Positions 46,101 to 57,499 of a DNA stretch of 64,000 bases are shown piece by piece. The stretch's first letter is position 1. Every line of letters begins with the position of its first letter. Made by a program: the position numbers and the translations under genes. The DNA is from Acanthochromis polyacanthus. Lineage: Eukaryota > Chordata > Actinopteri > Pomacentridae. The stretch covers positions 2,749,970 through 2,813,969 of the forward strand of contig NC_067136.1 in the NCBI RefSeq assembly GCF_021347895.1. The letters are read 5' to 3'. The notes under the pieces were generated by a model. The model did not search any database, had not been told where the DNA came from, and saw only the letters and a program-made list of their open reading frames with translations.

Positions 46101-46954
46101 GCAGGTGATGAGCAGTGCCTGGTTTTCTCCACAGATACCGCTTAGAATTAACACCAAAAAGTTCAATCTTGGTCTCATCAGACCAGAGAATCTTATTTCT
46201 CATAGTCTGGGAGTCCTTCATGTGTTTTTTCAAACTCTATGAGGCTTTCATGTGTCTTGCACTGAGGAGAGGCTTCCGTCGGGCCACTCTGCCATAAAGC
46301 CCCGACTGGTGGAGGGCTGCAGTGATCGTTGACTTTGTGGAACTTTCTCCTATCTCCTGACTGCATCTCTGGAGCTCAGCCACAGTGATCTTTGGGTTCT
46401 TCTTTACCTCTCTCACCAAGGCTCTTCTCCCACCATTGCTCAGTTTGGCTGGACGGCCAGGTCTAGGAAGAGTTGTGGTCGTCCCAAACTTCTTCCATTT
46501 GAGGATTATGGAGGCCACTGTGCTCTTAGGAACCTTGAGTGCTGCAGAAATTCTTTTGTAACCTTGACCAGATCTGTGCCTTGCCACAATTCTGTCTCTG
46601 AGCTCCTTGGGCAGTTCCTTCCACCTCATGATTCTCATTTGCTCTGACATGCACTGTGAGCTGTAAGGTCTTATATAGACAGGTGTGTGCCTTTCCTAAT
46701 CAAGTCCAATCAGTTTAATTAAACACAGCTGGACTCCAATAAAGAAGCAGAATCATCTTGAATAGGATCAGAAGAAATGGACAGCATGTGAGTTAAATAT
46801 GAATGTAAATGCAAAGGCAAATACTTCTGACCATGATGATCTGACCATACATTAATGAGAAATAAACTGAACTTTTGTGATTTTGGCAAATGGCTGCAAT
46901 GACACAGAGAGTGAAAAATTTCAAGAGGTCTGAATACTTTCCATAGCCACTGTG

Positions 46955-49215
46955 TCTTCTCTGCATCAGTTTGTCACAAATGTGCTGCATGGATGAACAT
47001 CACAGAATACAGTGACCAAAACACCAACATTTAGTCATTTATTCTGCAGTTTGATTACAGTAATTAAAGAATTTATCCCAGTATTACATTTCTCCATTGC
47101 ATAGACACACACATTAGATTTGAATACAGTATTCAAATCCCCTGTTTGCAATGTATATGTGTGTGGGTATGCTTGTCTAACTGTCTATTTGGTGACCCAT
47201 GTAAACCATCATAGTGAGGACACATTTGCACTATGAGGACATTGTTACTGGGACTCACGTCTTCAGAGGGGTTCGTATGAAATTACAGTTAGAATCAGTT
47301 AATAAGTAATCATTCAAAATTGCCATGTCAAATACACTCAACTAAATATCTTAAATGTCTTACAAACTCTATGGAGACCACCACAAAAACCTTAGCAACC
47401 AACAATACATTCCTTTAACTCTAATATAAAATAACTCTACTATTAAAACCTGAAATCTGCCACTTTACATGTACTGCAAAAATCACTGCATTCATTTTAT
47501 ATTGTTGGATTCACTGATGCACCAAAACCAGACGCATTGATTCAAAGACAGTTTTTTTAGTCACAAATCTTAACAAGCACAAGTAATGAAGCTCCTCTTA
47601 TGTTACATATCTTGTCTTCACTGGTTTATCATTAATGTGCTGCATGGATTAACATCAGAGAGTCATTTATTCTGGAGAAAAATAAAATTTAACATGTCAT
47701 TAAATTTGTACATTACATAAAGACACTATCAGACTGAAAGACTAAACACTACTATTAAAAACAACAGTTTACTATGTGTATGGGTGTGCTTGTGCTTAAC
47801 CACTATTCACCCATGTGTTTACATATGGGCACCCTCCCAACCCTCTGATCCACCCTCTGACATCCCTATAAAAGGGGTACTCTCATACTGTTCTGGGTCG
47901 GGTTACCTTCACAGACTCATGATCTGTGTTGGTAAGCCCACCATATGCCAGAATACCAATAAACACTCCCCCCTACAGCAAACTTCTTTAGACTAAGAGT
48001 GAAATTTCTTCAACAATTGCTACCTTTCTGAAGACCACCAACACCATGAGGATCCATCTGTGTTAAGAGGACATTTCTGCTGGGACTCACTACTTAAAGT
48101 TGAAAAGTTATAAACTGGGGTTTTGAAACATGAAATCTGAAACCAGTCAAAACCACCATATTGAAAACTCTGAAGCCAATACTCTAAAATCTTAGAAATT
48201 CTTTAGAAACCACGAATCCTTGAGCGATCTCTTCATAGTTACTTGTACAATCACTCAAAGCACCTACTAACACATTGCAAACACTAAACACTCCATCGAT
48301 CCCATTTTAAAATAAAACCATTCAATGAAATTTAAAACCCACCAACCTACAAAGACTTTGAAAAATGCACTCTTTTAAACATTGTTGGACAGCCAAAAAA
48401 CAATGTGCCAGAAACAGTAACATTGTCTTGTTCCTGGTCAACACCTTATATCAACATTATTTAAAATTTCACTGAACTAGTAGTGCTGTTGGCAGCTAAT
48501 ATGACCTGAAATCTGAAGTCCTATGCAGGGATCTGGAGCTGATTATTGAGTCTGGTAATCCCAGGTCCTTCTATGCCAATAACCCAGATATATTTCATTT
48601 TAGTGTTGCAGTGTTCAACAACAGCTGATGATAACTCACAGGACATCAACTACAACTTTAGCTTTTCCATTTCAGCTGCAACACTCTTGAAGACACTATG
48701 TCAGGGTCTACCAGATTTAACCAAATTTCCACCAGACTGGTTGTCATTTGACTCTTTGCTTGATTGATGACATCGGATTGACAAGCTCAATGATCAACAA
48801 GCAATAGATGTCAGACAAATGGAAGGATTCTGGCATGAGTGGAATTTTGTTTCACTGGTTGCAGTTTGAGAAGTTAATTTGATTGATCTCATGGTCACTG
48901 TCAAACAATCAGTTTCACAAATAACTTATCAAGTTACCTATGGTAAATTCCCAATTTCAGAGTCAACAGATTGCATCTATTCTTCTCACAAAAATAAAAA
49001 TAAACATTAAAATATGATACATGAAGTATTATAGAACGGTGTTCAGAATATCATCGTTATCTTTCTGTATTCCATTTGGAACTGTCCAAGGCTAGATTTT
49101 ATCCAGACATTGAGAACTTTCAAAGGCTCTTGAAGTCAAACCAAGCATATGATTATGTATTAAATTACCATCCATCCACCTTTCCTTTAACTTTACAGTT
49201 ATCTGGTGTCAGATC
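46955..49215. repeat. Unit 4 receptor 3' flank: degenerate repeats
   Basis: Collinear with 8970-11650 of unit 1 at high similarity, lacking only the CA-rich element of unit 1. It has no gene. The short open frames are also present in unit 1 in altered form, as expected for noncoding DNA. Confidence 0.65.
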
Positions 49216-49216
49216 T

Positions 49217-49385
49217 CAGTGGCAGCAGACAAAGCCAGCCATTCTGGATATTCCTTTACCTAGCAACATTTTCTGCTTTTCCTGGGGGATCCTGAGGCAT
49301 TCCCAGGTCAGATGAGATATGTAATGCCTCCAGCAGGTCCTAGATCTACCCTGAGGTTTGGGAAACTTGCAAAGGAAGGCATCCA
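49217..49385 (-). repeat. LINE 3'-end fragment, antisense (unit 4)
   Basis: Same fragment and position as in units 1, 2 and 5, shortened at the right end by a small deletion. Confidence 0.65.
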
Positions 49386-49924
49386 AAACATACTGAACAT
49401 ATGTTTGACTTTGTGTGGAGAATTACACTGTGAGTACAATTTTTTTTGGTCAAATCTTCAGGATTCTCAAATATTTTGCATTGGTAAATCTTGGGGTCTG
49501 AATTCCATTCTGACTCTGTTCTCTTTTCTGACCACGGTCAAGGGTGAACAAATATGGCCGATCAGATGATCTGTACAGTGTGATGAAGGAAATCTTCCAG
49601 TGATGATGCAAAAACGCCAATCAAAACTTGCACTGAGTTAATGCAAGACTATTAAAGATACATCTTCAATAGCTTTGTCCTGTCCAAGCTTAACAGTCAA
49701 CCTTATACCAACTAACACCCAATCAGCTACAGAATCTATCCAACGATCTGACCAGCTAAAAAAACACTAAACTAACAACACAGAATATACTGGGATAATC
49801 CTTGTTACACTGACACACTAAATAAACGACTTCTCCGACATCAGAGTTTCTCATCTTTCATCCAGTCACTCAAGCTACTCAGGTCTGATTAACTTAAATC
49901 CAATCCATATCCTTACTCATTGTT

Positions 49925-50776
49925 TTAACAGCAACATGACAGTTTTCCTGCCCTGTGCAGATACAGCAGAGGAGACACTAAAGTGCTGGGCAAGTTTAAA
50001 AAACCAGCACTCGTTCCCACCACACAGCGAACAGTTTCATTCAGTTCAGGTGACATGTTCATAGCCAGGGAGACAAGGACCCAGAAATACCACAACCACA
50101 CTGTGGCCAATATAACTGTGATGGTGTAGAAAGCCCTTTGCTTTGATTTGTCAATATGCTGCTTATCGCCGACTCCTTCCCACGGAGCTGGACGAATCAG
50201 AACACAGAGAACTGACAGGCTGCAGACAGACATGATTATTATGGAGAAAACCAAAAGGCACAAAGATGGGATGATGGTGGAGTCAATAAAGGATATACCA
50301 ACACCTGAGATTCCCAAACACAGTAGCCAAACACACCCAATACAGATGTTTCTGATTCTGACCCCACGAGCATTTCTCAGGCCCCGATAGGTGATGGGGT
50401 GAACAACAGCCAGATAGCGCTCCACACAGGTCAGGATGTGAAAAAATAGCTCTCCAGAGTTAGGAACAGAACACAGATACAGTCCGACTAGTAGCATTGC
50501 TGAGTGATTAGTGTACAGGCCACCAAAGAGGCAGAAACACCCCAAGACCCAGATCAGCTCCATGACAGCCAGGTGGTAGGTCAAGATGTCAGAGTGAGTC
50601 GCTGTTTTAGAGGAACGCTGCTGCTGCCATCTTTGGTGACCCAGGTAGAGGATGAAGGTGGAGAGAGGGAGGAGGAGGATGATTCTCAATGCAATGACGG
50701 TATTGGATATGTACGTGCTCATCTCAGTGCTGGCACAGACGTACCGAAAGTTGGAGGTTGATGAGTTAATAGACAT
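49925..50776 (-). CDS. Rhodopsin-like (class A) G protein-coupled receptor, copy 4, intact
   Basis: This 283-aa receptor is closely related to copy 2 and has no named ligand. Seven hydrophobic segments fall at about residues 23-46, 65-87, 96-117, 142-162, 167-194, 215-239 and 249-273. The TM3 end is C-V-E-R-Y-L-A (ERY at 119-121). TM7 ends in SPLLY rather than NPxxY, and the tail ends in Cys-Cys-Cys. N-glycosylation sites are visible at the N-terminus (NSS) and in the third outer loop (NET). Variation from copy 2 is concentrated in the N-terminus, the outer loops and TM6, where ligand contacts would be. One coding exon; acceptor at 50799-50800, 22 bases before the ATG. Confidence 0.9.
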   Translation of the reverse strand: MSINSSTSNFRYVCASTEMSTYISNTVIALRIILLLPLSTFILYLGHQRWQQQRSSKTATHSDILTYHLAVMELIWVLGCFCLFGGLYTNHSAMLLVGLYLCSVPNSGELFFHILTCVERYLAVVHPITYRGLRNARGVRIRNICIGCVWLLCLGISGVGISFIDSTIIPSLCLLVFSIIIMSVCSLSVLCVLIRPAPWEGVGDKQHIDKSKQRAFYTITVILATVWLWYFWVLVSLAMNMSPELNETVRCVVGTSAGFLNLPSTLVSPLLYLHRAGKLSCCC

Positions 50777-50876
50777 CTCTGCTGCATATGTTGTAGATCT
50801 GAAGAGAAAAAGAAATTAGAGGAACAAATACAGAGACAGTAGGTTTAAGGTGGAAGCAGAGAGATACTGACAAGGT

Positions 50877-51529
50877 CAAAGTTGAAGTTTCACAGAAATA
50901 TGTTCCCAAACAAAGCAAACATTTTTAGAGTTCATATGTTGATACAGGTTTTTACATTTATATCTCAATAAATAAATATTAACCCTCAGCACTCGAGGCA
51001 CGCCACAGAGCGTAAATTTGCATACTGACATGTTAGCGCAAATAGCAGGAAGACGACAGGTCAACGAGTCTGCCTTTAAACTTGTGTTGAAAGTGTGGAT
51101 TTGGAGCTTTCTACCAGTTTTTGAATTTTTTTGATTGGCCAAGTGAAACCATAGTTCTAATAAATAATATATGTCCTACTTTTGAGCATTCTTTCGCCGA
51201 GCGCATTTCGTGCATCATTTTCATGGCAAAATGGGAGATTATGTGACGCCTTCTCTGTAGCTGACAAAAACTATCTGAGAAACAAGAAGGGGTAGTTCTC
51301 TTGTGCTTTTGTGTCTTTGGCAGTGACGTGTGAAAAACAAACAGCTCTGCGGCTCCCCGCTAGCAGCAGAGATGCGCTGGCTGGGCTGGGACGTCCCGAC
51401 ACAGACGCGCTCACTCTGAGCGTCTTTGTCAGCGTTTTAGAACTGCACAGAGACGATCAAAGCCCGATTGTGGAACATTCCGCCATCTTTTTTTAGTCAG
51501 GGGACAGTTCTCTTGTCCTAACTGTACCC
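50877..51529. other. Unit 4 intron DNA, unclassified insertion
   Basis: No match to the introns of the other copies and no recognised gene. It could be part of the THAP-carrying element that follows, as its left part. Confidence 0.35.
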
Positions 51530-51905
51530 CTGAGCCCCCCTCCTTCTCCTTGACCTCTGCAGCTGACACCTGCAGTCATAGACATATATACGTAGTCGCC
51601 TCATGGGCTGTCGAGAGACATGCTTACGGCGCCGCCATCTTGAAACGGGGCCAGCAGAGGCAGCGGTGTGTAGACATTTACGGAGGCAAGAGGTACTGCG
51701 GAATCTCAAAGTGGAATTATTCACTGAATTTTGAACCGATTTCCAAACTGTTTGATTTTTTAGAAACGTCACACGTGTAGCTACTATACAAGATGCTCGG
51801 ATATTTTTTTTACAATGCTGGCTTTGCCACTCAACACTTAAGCTACACACTATCTCCCTCTGACTCCAGCATAGTTATTTAAACAGCAGACGAGCTTCGC
51901 GAAAG

Positions 51906-51985
51906 ATGCCGGACTTCTGTTCAGCCTATGGATGCGCTAATGAACGCTGTAAGGAAACAAGAGCTCGTGGGATTACTTTTCACAT
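51906..51985 (+). CDS. THAP-type zinc-finger first exon (orphaned)
   Basis: From ATG the exon reads M-P-D-F-C-S-A-Y-G-C-A-N-E-R and on to R-G-I-T-F-H, the start of the C2-CH THAP zinc finger, with the two cysteines spaced as in the family. It ends at a consensus donor (cacat then gtaag). The remaining zinc ligands (Cys and His), normally in the next exon, were not found nearby. The product would be a DNA-binding protein or a THAP-bearing transposase. As it stands, it is a lone exon. Confidence 0.65.
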
Positions 51986-52395
51986 GTAAGATGTATGTAA
52001 GGAATAATATAGTTAGCAGGTTGTCATAGCTAGAGTGAAATAAATGCAGACAAGACGGATAGAACCCCATCAGCTCCGTGTCTGGCTTCTACCCATGATC
52101 TAACAGCTCTCTACATCATCCTGTGTATTACACAGCTGATTACTGGTGAAATAACTGATCTGAAACCATTTTTTGTTTAAAATTCGATGTTATGAGTCTA
52201 GCGATCCCAGCAACAGCCTGTTACAAAGAAAAAAACGGACTTACTGCAGTAACTGGTGGGTTAGAATACAGCATCTGATCGATCTAAAAATAGCCCTGAT
52301 TTATGATGGAAATATTTTGTTGTAGATAATTCTTTATCTCTGGCTACTTTTCTCACATGTTTAAGCTTTCCCAAAGAACGTGATTTATACACGTG

Positions 52396-52620
52396 ATATA
52401 ATAGTAATAGTAGTAGTAATAATAACAGTAATAATAACAATAACGATAAAAGATAATAGTAATAATAATAATAATTGATATAATAGTAATAATGATAATG
52501 ATAATAGTAATAGTAGTAATAATAATAATAATAGAAGTAATAGTATTATTAATAATAATAATAATGATACCAGTAACTGTAATATAAAAATAATAAATAA
52601 TCATACAATATTATAGGAAT
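52396..52620. repeat. (TAA)n-type microsatellite, imperfect
   Basis: About 220 bases of aat/agt/gat triplets. The isoleucine-rich minus-strand frame here is a by-product. Confidence 0.9.
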
Positions 52621-52777
52621 ATAATGATAATTATATGAATAGCAATAACAGTAATACAGTAGTAGTACAATAATACAAAAATAATAATTGTACTCCAATG
52701 CAATGTAAAGCTGTAAATGTAAAGTCAATAAAAACCTGAGTACATCTGAACATTTTCTGATAGTTTTTTGTTTGTTT

Positions 52778-52779
<2 letters not shown>

Positions 52780-52823
<44 letters not shown>
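52780..52823. repeat. (ATCT)n microsatellite
   Basis: About eleven tandem ATCT tetramers. Confidence 0.95.
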
Positions 52824-53070
52824 ATGTCTGGCGTTTGTTACAAGGAAACTCCGTCAAAATTGCTTGAGAATTGAGCGATTTATGACAACTTTAATTGTAT
52901 AAGCACATCATTCCTCTATGGAAGTAATGCATTGTAGGAGTGAGTGGCCCCGATCCAAGATGGCGGCGCTGCAGGCACGCCGCTCGAGTGGGCGGCCGTA
53001 GTCAATGAGGCGTCTACGTATGTATGTCTATGCCTGCAGTCTGCAGTCTCCTCTCCTCTCTCTCCCTCAC

Positions 53071-53770
53071 AGAGCAGTACGTCTGTCAGTGACTTTGACT
53101 GCAGATTTCTCTGCTCTGCCAGACCCACAAGACACAAGATGCACAGAAAATGTACACTTTGCTTCCGATGTAATAAGAATATATATAAAAAAAAAGAATG
53201 AACATGTTCTAGCAATGGAGTAAACCAGGAATCCAGATTCTCCCCATGGTCCTAAATCCAGTTTCTATTGTTTTTGCCATTGCTTAGACTGTGGTGGACA
53301 GAAAAAGTCTTTGGGAGTGGAACAAATAAATTTATGTAAAATTTTATTGTGACTCCTGATGATTTTATAAATAGTTGTGCAAAAGCACCTAAACTTTTCC
53401 TGTATTTTGGTCCAAATAATGGTATATAACTGTGTTAATTGCTGAATTTGCAAATCATTTTATTGTATAGACACTTCATACTTGCATTCTAAGTTCCGAA
53501 AAGGGTTCGTTACACGTTTATGGTAGTTCACAGTAAAAAATCCAACTTTTTTCTCCTCGAACTTTGTGTTTTGTCTGCAATTTTAGGTCAAGTCTGTCCA
53601 TACATTATATCAAAATCCATAAATAATTATAGAATCACACAGGTGAGGTTGTGCTGAAAAAAAGGTACCAAGGAAAGAAGGATCAACCCCCCCCCCCCCC
53701 CCCCCCCGAGTCCTAACGGTTAAAAAATAATGTTCCACAAAAATGAGTAGATTATAAAACAAAATGCTGT
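53071..53770. other. Unit 4 intron DNA without recognised genes
   Basis: A run of about 21 C lies at 53688-53707. The rest is AT-rich. Similarity to other receptor introns resumes near 53755. Confidence 0.45.
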
Positions 53771-54259
53771 GTCATTGTAAAGTCTTGTTTAATGATCTGC
53801 AACATTTGAGGAATCATGCTTCTGATTTGTGTTGCCTGTTGCCTTAAATATGTTCACAAGGGGATTTTGTATTTTAAGTTAAATGAACTTGACGTGAAAT
53901 GTTTTCTTACAGGACTGGTCCCTGGAAGGAATGGGAATTTTGAATTAAATTAATTTACAAATCAGAATTAGGCAAACAAACCAGCAATAACAAACTACAG
54001 ACTTGCAGGCGGCTTGACATTCATAGCATATACTGTAAACCGGATGGTGTGGCTGTGACCACATCAGTCTTTTATGTTGTTATGAAGAAATTGAGTAAAA
54101 ATAAAATAACTGAAATGTGTGAAAAACTGGCAAGTCTGCTGAAGTTATTGTCCAGTGGAGCCCCAGTGACAGCGACTAAAAAATGTAAGTATTCATGACA
54201 TATTACACATTTCAAAAATGTTGCCTGAAAATATAGTAATGTTATTAAATAACACCAAC

Positions 54260-54410
54260 CTTGTCTGCAGTGTTTCTGATTGTCCTTAATCTCTTGTTAT
54301 GAACTCTCTGACTGCTGTTCACTCCAAATGTGCAGTGATGCTTCTGCCTCTGTTGAAGATGTTCATGTGTCACAGCAGCAGACCTGTATGAGCTTTTTGC
54401 ATGGTGCAAA
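54260..54410 (-). other. Receptor copy 4: candidate noncoding first exon
   Basis: Conserved with units 1-3. The donor reads GACAAG then GTTGG on the minus strand. With the acceptor at 50799 the intron would be 3461 bp. An octamer (ATGCAAAT, plus strand, 54455-54462) lies upstream. Confidence 0.5.
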
Positions 54411-54629
54411 ACAAATTAAAGTTTCTGCGTGACTCTCTTGCTGGAAACTAAACCATGCAAATCCATCCATTCATCACCTGTCTCCACTTCACCCTTTAAA
54501 GGGCCACAGGATGGTTAAAATCTATCCCAACTGACACTGGACAGAAGGCAGGTTGACCTCAGCAGTTTCTAACCACTCTAAATTTTATGCAGAGAAAACT
54601 TCACTCCTCCATTCAAATACGCTTCAAAA

Positions 54630-55542
54630 TGTTATGGCCTCTGCCTCAACCTCCATGTACTTTCAGGTTGTTCCCCATCCCTTTCTCCCTCTCCTCAGGT
54701 GGTGTGTGTGATCTGGCAGGCAGGTGGATTCCATCCAATTACTAGAGTTTGTCTGAGCAGGTAGGAGCAATCAAGACAACCACTTCCACCTCCATAAAGG
54801 CAGACTGAGTTCACCACTTGATGTCGGACTGTCGTCAGCAGCAGTCAGGGTAACCTCTCTGATCTGTCTGGTTCTCCTGTATGGCTTCCATCTAATGCTT
54901 GACTCTTGCTTTGTCATCTGGACTCCCGCCTGCTTGTGCTGACCCTGGACTCACCAGTCCAATCCTCATCTGTCTTCTTCATTCTGGACCTTCTGCCTCC
55001 TGTTTCTCATCTGGATTCCCTGTAGTACTGGACCACGCCTTCTGCCCCAGAACCTGCCTACACCCCGGATTCATCTACGTCTGCCAGCCACGCCACGCCA
55101 CATGCTGCCATTCCACTGCCACGGTCTCCCCCACCACCCTCTGTGTTTCCACGCCAGTCAAGTTGCCATTCTGTCTCCGAGCCAAACATGACAACATTCC
55201 TAGTTGTCTCGATTAATTCTGACCTGGCCGAATAGTTGTTTAATTTATGCTGGTGTTTATTCTCACATACAGTCTTCCCTGCTTAGGTATTAGTTAAAGT
55301 GGTTTAGTTTATTCATTTACCCTTTTGCTTGTACTCTGGTTGTTTCAGCCATCTAGGGGCTCTAGTCCTGGTACTCTGGTCATCCTGCTTCCTGTTGTTG
55401 AGTATTTCCTGATGTAGTTTGCTGCACATTTTTGTAGCCCTCTTCATTTACTTGTCTTTGTAAATAATTTTTTCTATATTTTCCTACGTCTGGTGTCGTG
55501 TCTCTTGCCTGCACCTGAGCCTCCTTATGGATTCGTAATGCA
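54630..55542 (+). repeat. Solo LTR-like insertion (~0.91 kb)
   Basis: Comparison with unit 2 (26745-26757) shows an insertion in cttcaaaatagaacc. It starts TGTTATGGCC and ends GTAATGCA, with CAAAA or AAAA repeated on both sides as a 4-5 bp target duplication. Its CT-rich make-up resembles fish gypsy LTRs. The 105-aa Cys-rich frame inside (54899-55216) is not convincing. Confidence 0.65.
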
Positions 55543-55566
55543 AAAATAAAACCAGCTACAAGTTTG

Positions 55567-56582
55567 GAGTGTTTCCCCTGGGTTGAAATGGCTGCGAGGT
55601 GGTGGGTTGCACCGGAGGCGCAAAGATTTCCACAAGCCATTCCAAAATGCCACATCAGTTCTTATTACAAATTTGAAAAAGATGACAAAGGACTTGAATC
55701 TGGAATCAAGTGGTGACTTTTACTTTATTTCTAAAAACAACTACATGTTAGGTACCAAATTCCCACTTCATTTTTATTTATAATAAAAAGGTTATGTCAT
55801 GACCTTCATTTTACTTAAAAATGTGAAAGAAAACTTCAACTCTGGGTTAACAACTGGTTTTCTGAAGGAGTTAGTTCTGTTTTCAAAACTGTTACCTTTT
55901 TGAACACAGAACTAGAATTTGAAGACAGAATTTGTTTTGCCATTGAATGATATAATTTCAGGCACTCTATAAATCATTTTATCAAAAGAAACTAGGAACT
56001 TTATATTCCGTTGAAATCATTTGTCTCGTTTTAATGTTTTAATGAGAGCCATTTTTGCAGTCACTGTCAATTCGTATCGCAGCGGACAACAAAACAGTAA
56101 GCAAACTCAGTAAAGGAAGCGAGATTGATGCCTACACTGTGTAGCTCACTTTATTTTGATGACATGCGATAGTTTTGATACTTAATTTGACATATGTCTG
56201 TGATACAAAGCTGCTTTTAGCCCCGAAAAATGAAACCATGGAGCGCTGCCGCTTCTCTTCCGCCATGCTTGTTGTTCGCCAATCAGAACAACCGACATTT
56301 GAAACATGAACTCACGGGATGTCATACGAGAACTGAGTGTTACCGACCAATGGGGATGTGCCTTGCTGTCTTCACCCACGGCGAGAAAAGGCTGCTATTC
56401 TGACTTGTTGATTTCAGCGGCGAATATACCGGACTTATGTGTCAATGCTTTCTAATATTTAGCATTGCTTTATTTTTTGGTGCGGACCAGTGAGGCGGCA
56501 ATGTCAGCAAAATTGTAACGAGGCGGTGGCCTATACCAGCGAGGCGGTCCGCCTCGTCAGTAATATAGGAGGGGAAACACTG
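55567..56582. mobile_element. hAT-like non-autonomous element (~1.0 kb)
   Basis: The ends AGTGTTTCCCCTGGGTT and taggaggggaaacactg are inverted, with the ggcggtccgcctcg subterminal palindrome. AGTTTG is repeated on both sides (55561-55566 and 56583-56588); unit 2 shows the empty site. No transposase frame inside. Confidence 0.75.
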
Positions 56583-57499
56583 AGTTTGTGTCATTAGTTT
56601 CAAGCTAATATTATTCAGTTTATAAAAGCTTGCAGTAGGAGTATCAATAGGAATAAAAATGTTTGTTTCTTTCTGAGCATTGAGCAGGATTGACATATTT
56701 ACACATCGGTGACTGATTCTTTTTACTCATCACCCATTACTCAAGAATAACATTTAAAAAATTATTCATTCCTAAAGACCATTTTCTGCGGAAAGAATCA
56801 ACCTGTCTCACAACCCTCAGTTAAAGCATTTTTACTGATTAAATTGCCTCGTATCTGCAAGGGATTTGGTCTGAATTTTGCTTGGACCTTGTTTCACTTG
56901 CCTACAACTTTACTTTTTACTGCAGCAATATTTAAATATTTTGAATACAGCAGTCTTGATTATATCCAAATCAGATGGGCAGTGGAGGAATTACAATACA
57001 TTTTATATATGCGCTCCGCTTTTTGAAGGGACCAAAAGTAACTGGACAATTACCTGCTCGGCTCTTCAATTGCCAGGTGTGTATGCAGATAAAAGGTCTA
57101 CAGTTCATTTCAAATGTGGTTTTTGGAATCTTTTGAGGTCAACTCTCAATATGAAGTCCAAAGACCTGTCACTATCAGTGAAGCAAGCCATCATGAAGCT
57201 GAAAAATCAAAACAACCCACCAGAGAGCTGGCAACAACATTAACTGTGGCCAAATGAACTGTTTGGTGCATTCTTAAAGAAAGAACACACGAGTGAGCAA
57301 CAGCAAAAGACTTGGAAGACCACAGTGAACAAGTGTGGTGGGTGACAGATGAATCCTTTCCTGGGTCAAGAAAAGTCCCTTCACGACAGTTGGTCAGATT
57401 GAGAACACTTGAAGGGACGTAAAAGTCGACAATTAAGAGAAGACTTCATCGGAGTAAATACAAAGGGTTCACCACAGAATGCGAATCATTGGTGCGCCT

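Larger units (their letters stand above)
42901..46650 (-). pseudogene. Tc1 transposase, split by the nested retrovirus
   Basis: The N-terminal half (46237-46650, 46021-46233 in part) holds the helix-turn-helix DNA-binding domain, the GRPAKLS linker and the first catalytic Asp in WSDETKIELFG. The C-terminal half (42976-43371) holds FQQDNDPKH and [11 protein letters not shown], giving the second Asp and the Glu of DD34E. Four kinds of damage are visible: the retrovirus at 43401-46100, a shift in the N-half near 46235, a poly-G run (about 43338-43347) that shifts frame, and a TGA near 42976 before the true end at 42901. The enzyme cannot be made. Confidence 0.88.
42686..46952 (-). mobile_element. 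Tc1-like transposon (second family) interrupted by a retrovirus
   Basis: The ends CAGTGGATATGGAAAGTA and ttccatagCCACTG are inverted, with long subterminal repeats around ccatttgccaaaatcaaaa. The left flank has TA (42684-42685); the right has TG (46953-46954), a mutated TA. Unit 1 shows the empty site as acacgTAtcttctctgc. The transposase gene is on the minus strand. Its original size without the retrovirus is about 1.56 kb, normal for Tc1. Confidence 0.9.
51530..53070. mobile_element. Inverted-repeat element carrying a THAP exon (possible P-like transposon relic)
   Basis: About 120 bases at 51535-51655 match, in reverse complement, 52945-53070. Key strings are gccgccatcttg against caagatggcggc, atatatacgtagtcgcctcat against atgaggcgtctacgtatgtat, and tgcagtcatagaca against tctatgcctgca. 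Between them lie a THAP first exon, microsatellites and AT-rich DNA. THAP domains are the DNA-binding part of P-element transposases, so a P-like origin is plausible. The true ends and target duplication were not found. Confidence 0.4.
40386..56790. repeat. Receptor duplication unit 4
   Basis: Collinear with unit 1 once insertions are removed. These are a solo LTR (40629-42488), a Tc1 with a nested retrovirus (42686-46952), the THAP/inverted-repeat element in the intron (about 51530-53070), an LTR (54630-55542) and a hAT element (55567-56582). Residual similarity to unit 1 is very high at 46953-49920, so units 1 and 4 look like the closest pair. Confidence 0.7.

Noticed and set aside
52353..52604. 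Isoleucine/tyrosine-rich frame
   Set aside because: Translation of the TAA/ATA microsatellite.
54899..55216. 105-aa Cys-rich frame, considered as a secreted peptide gene
   Set aside because: Lies inside a CT-rich LTR-like insertion; composition explains the Pro, Ser and Cys content and no signal peptide is convincing.
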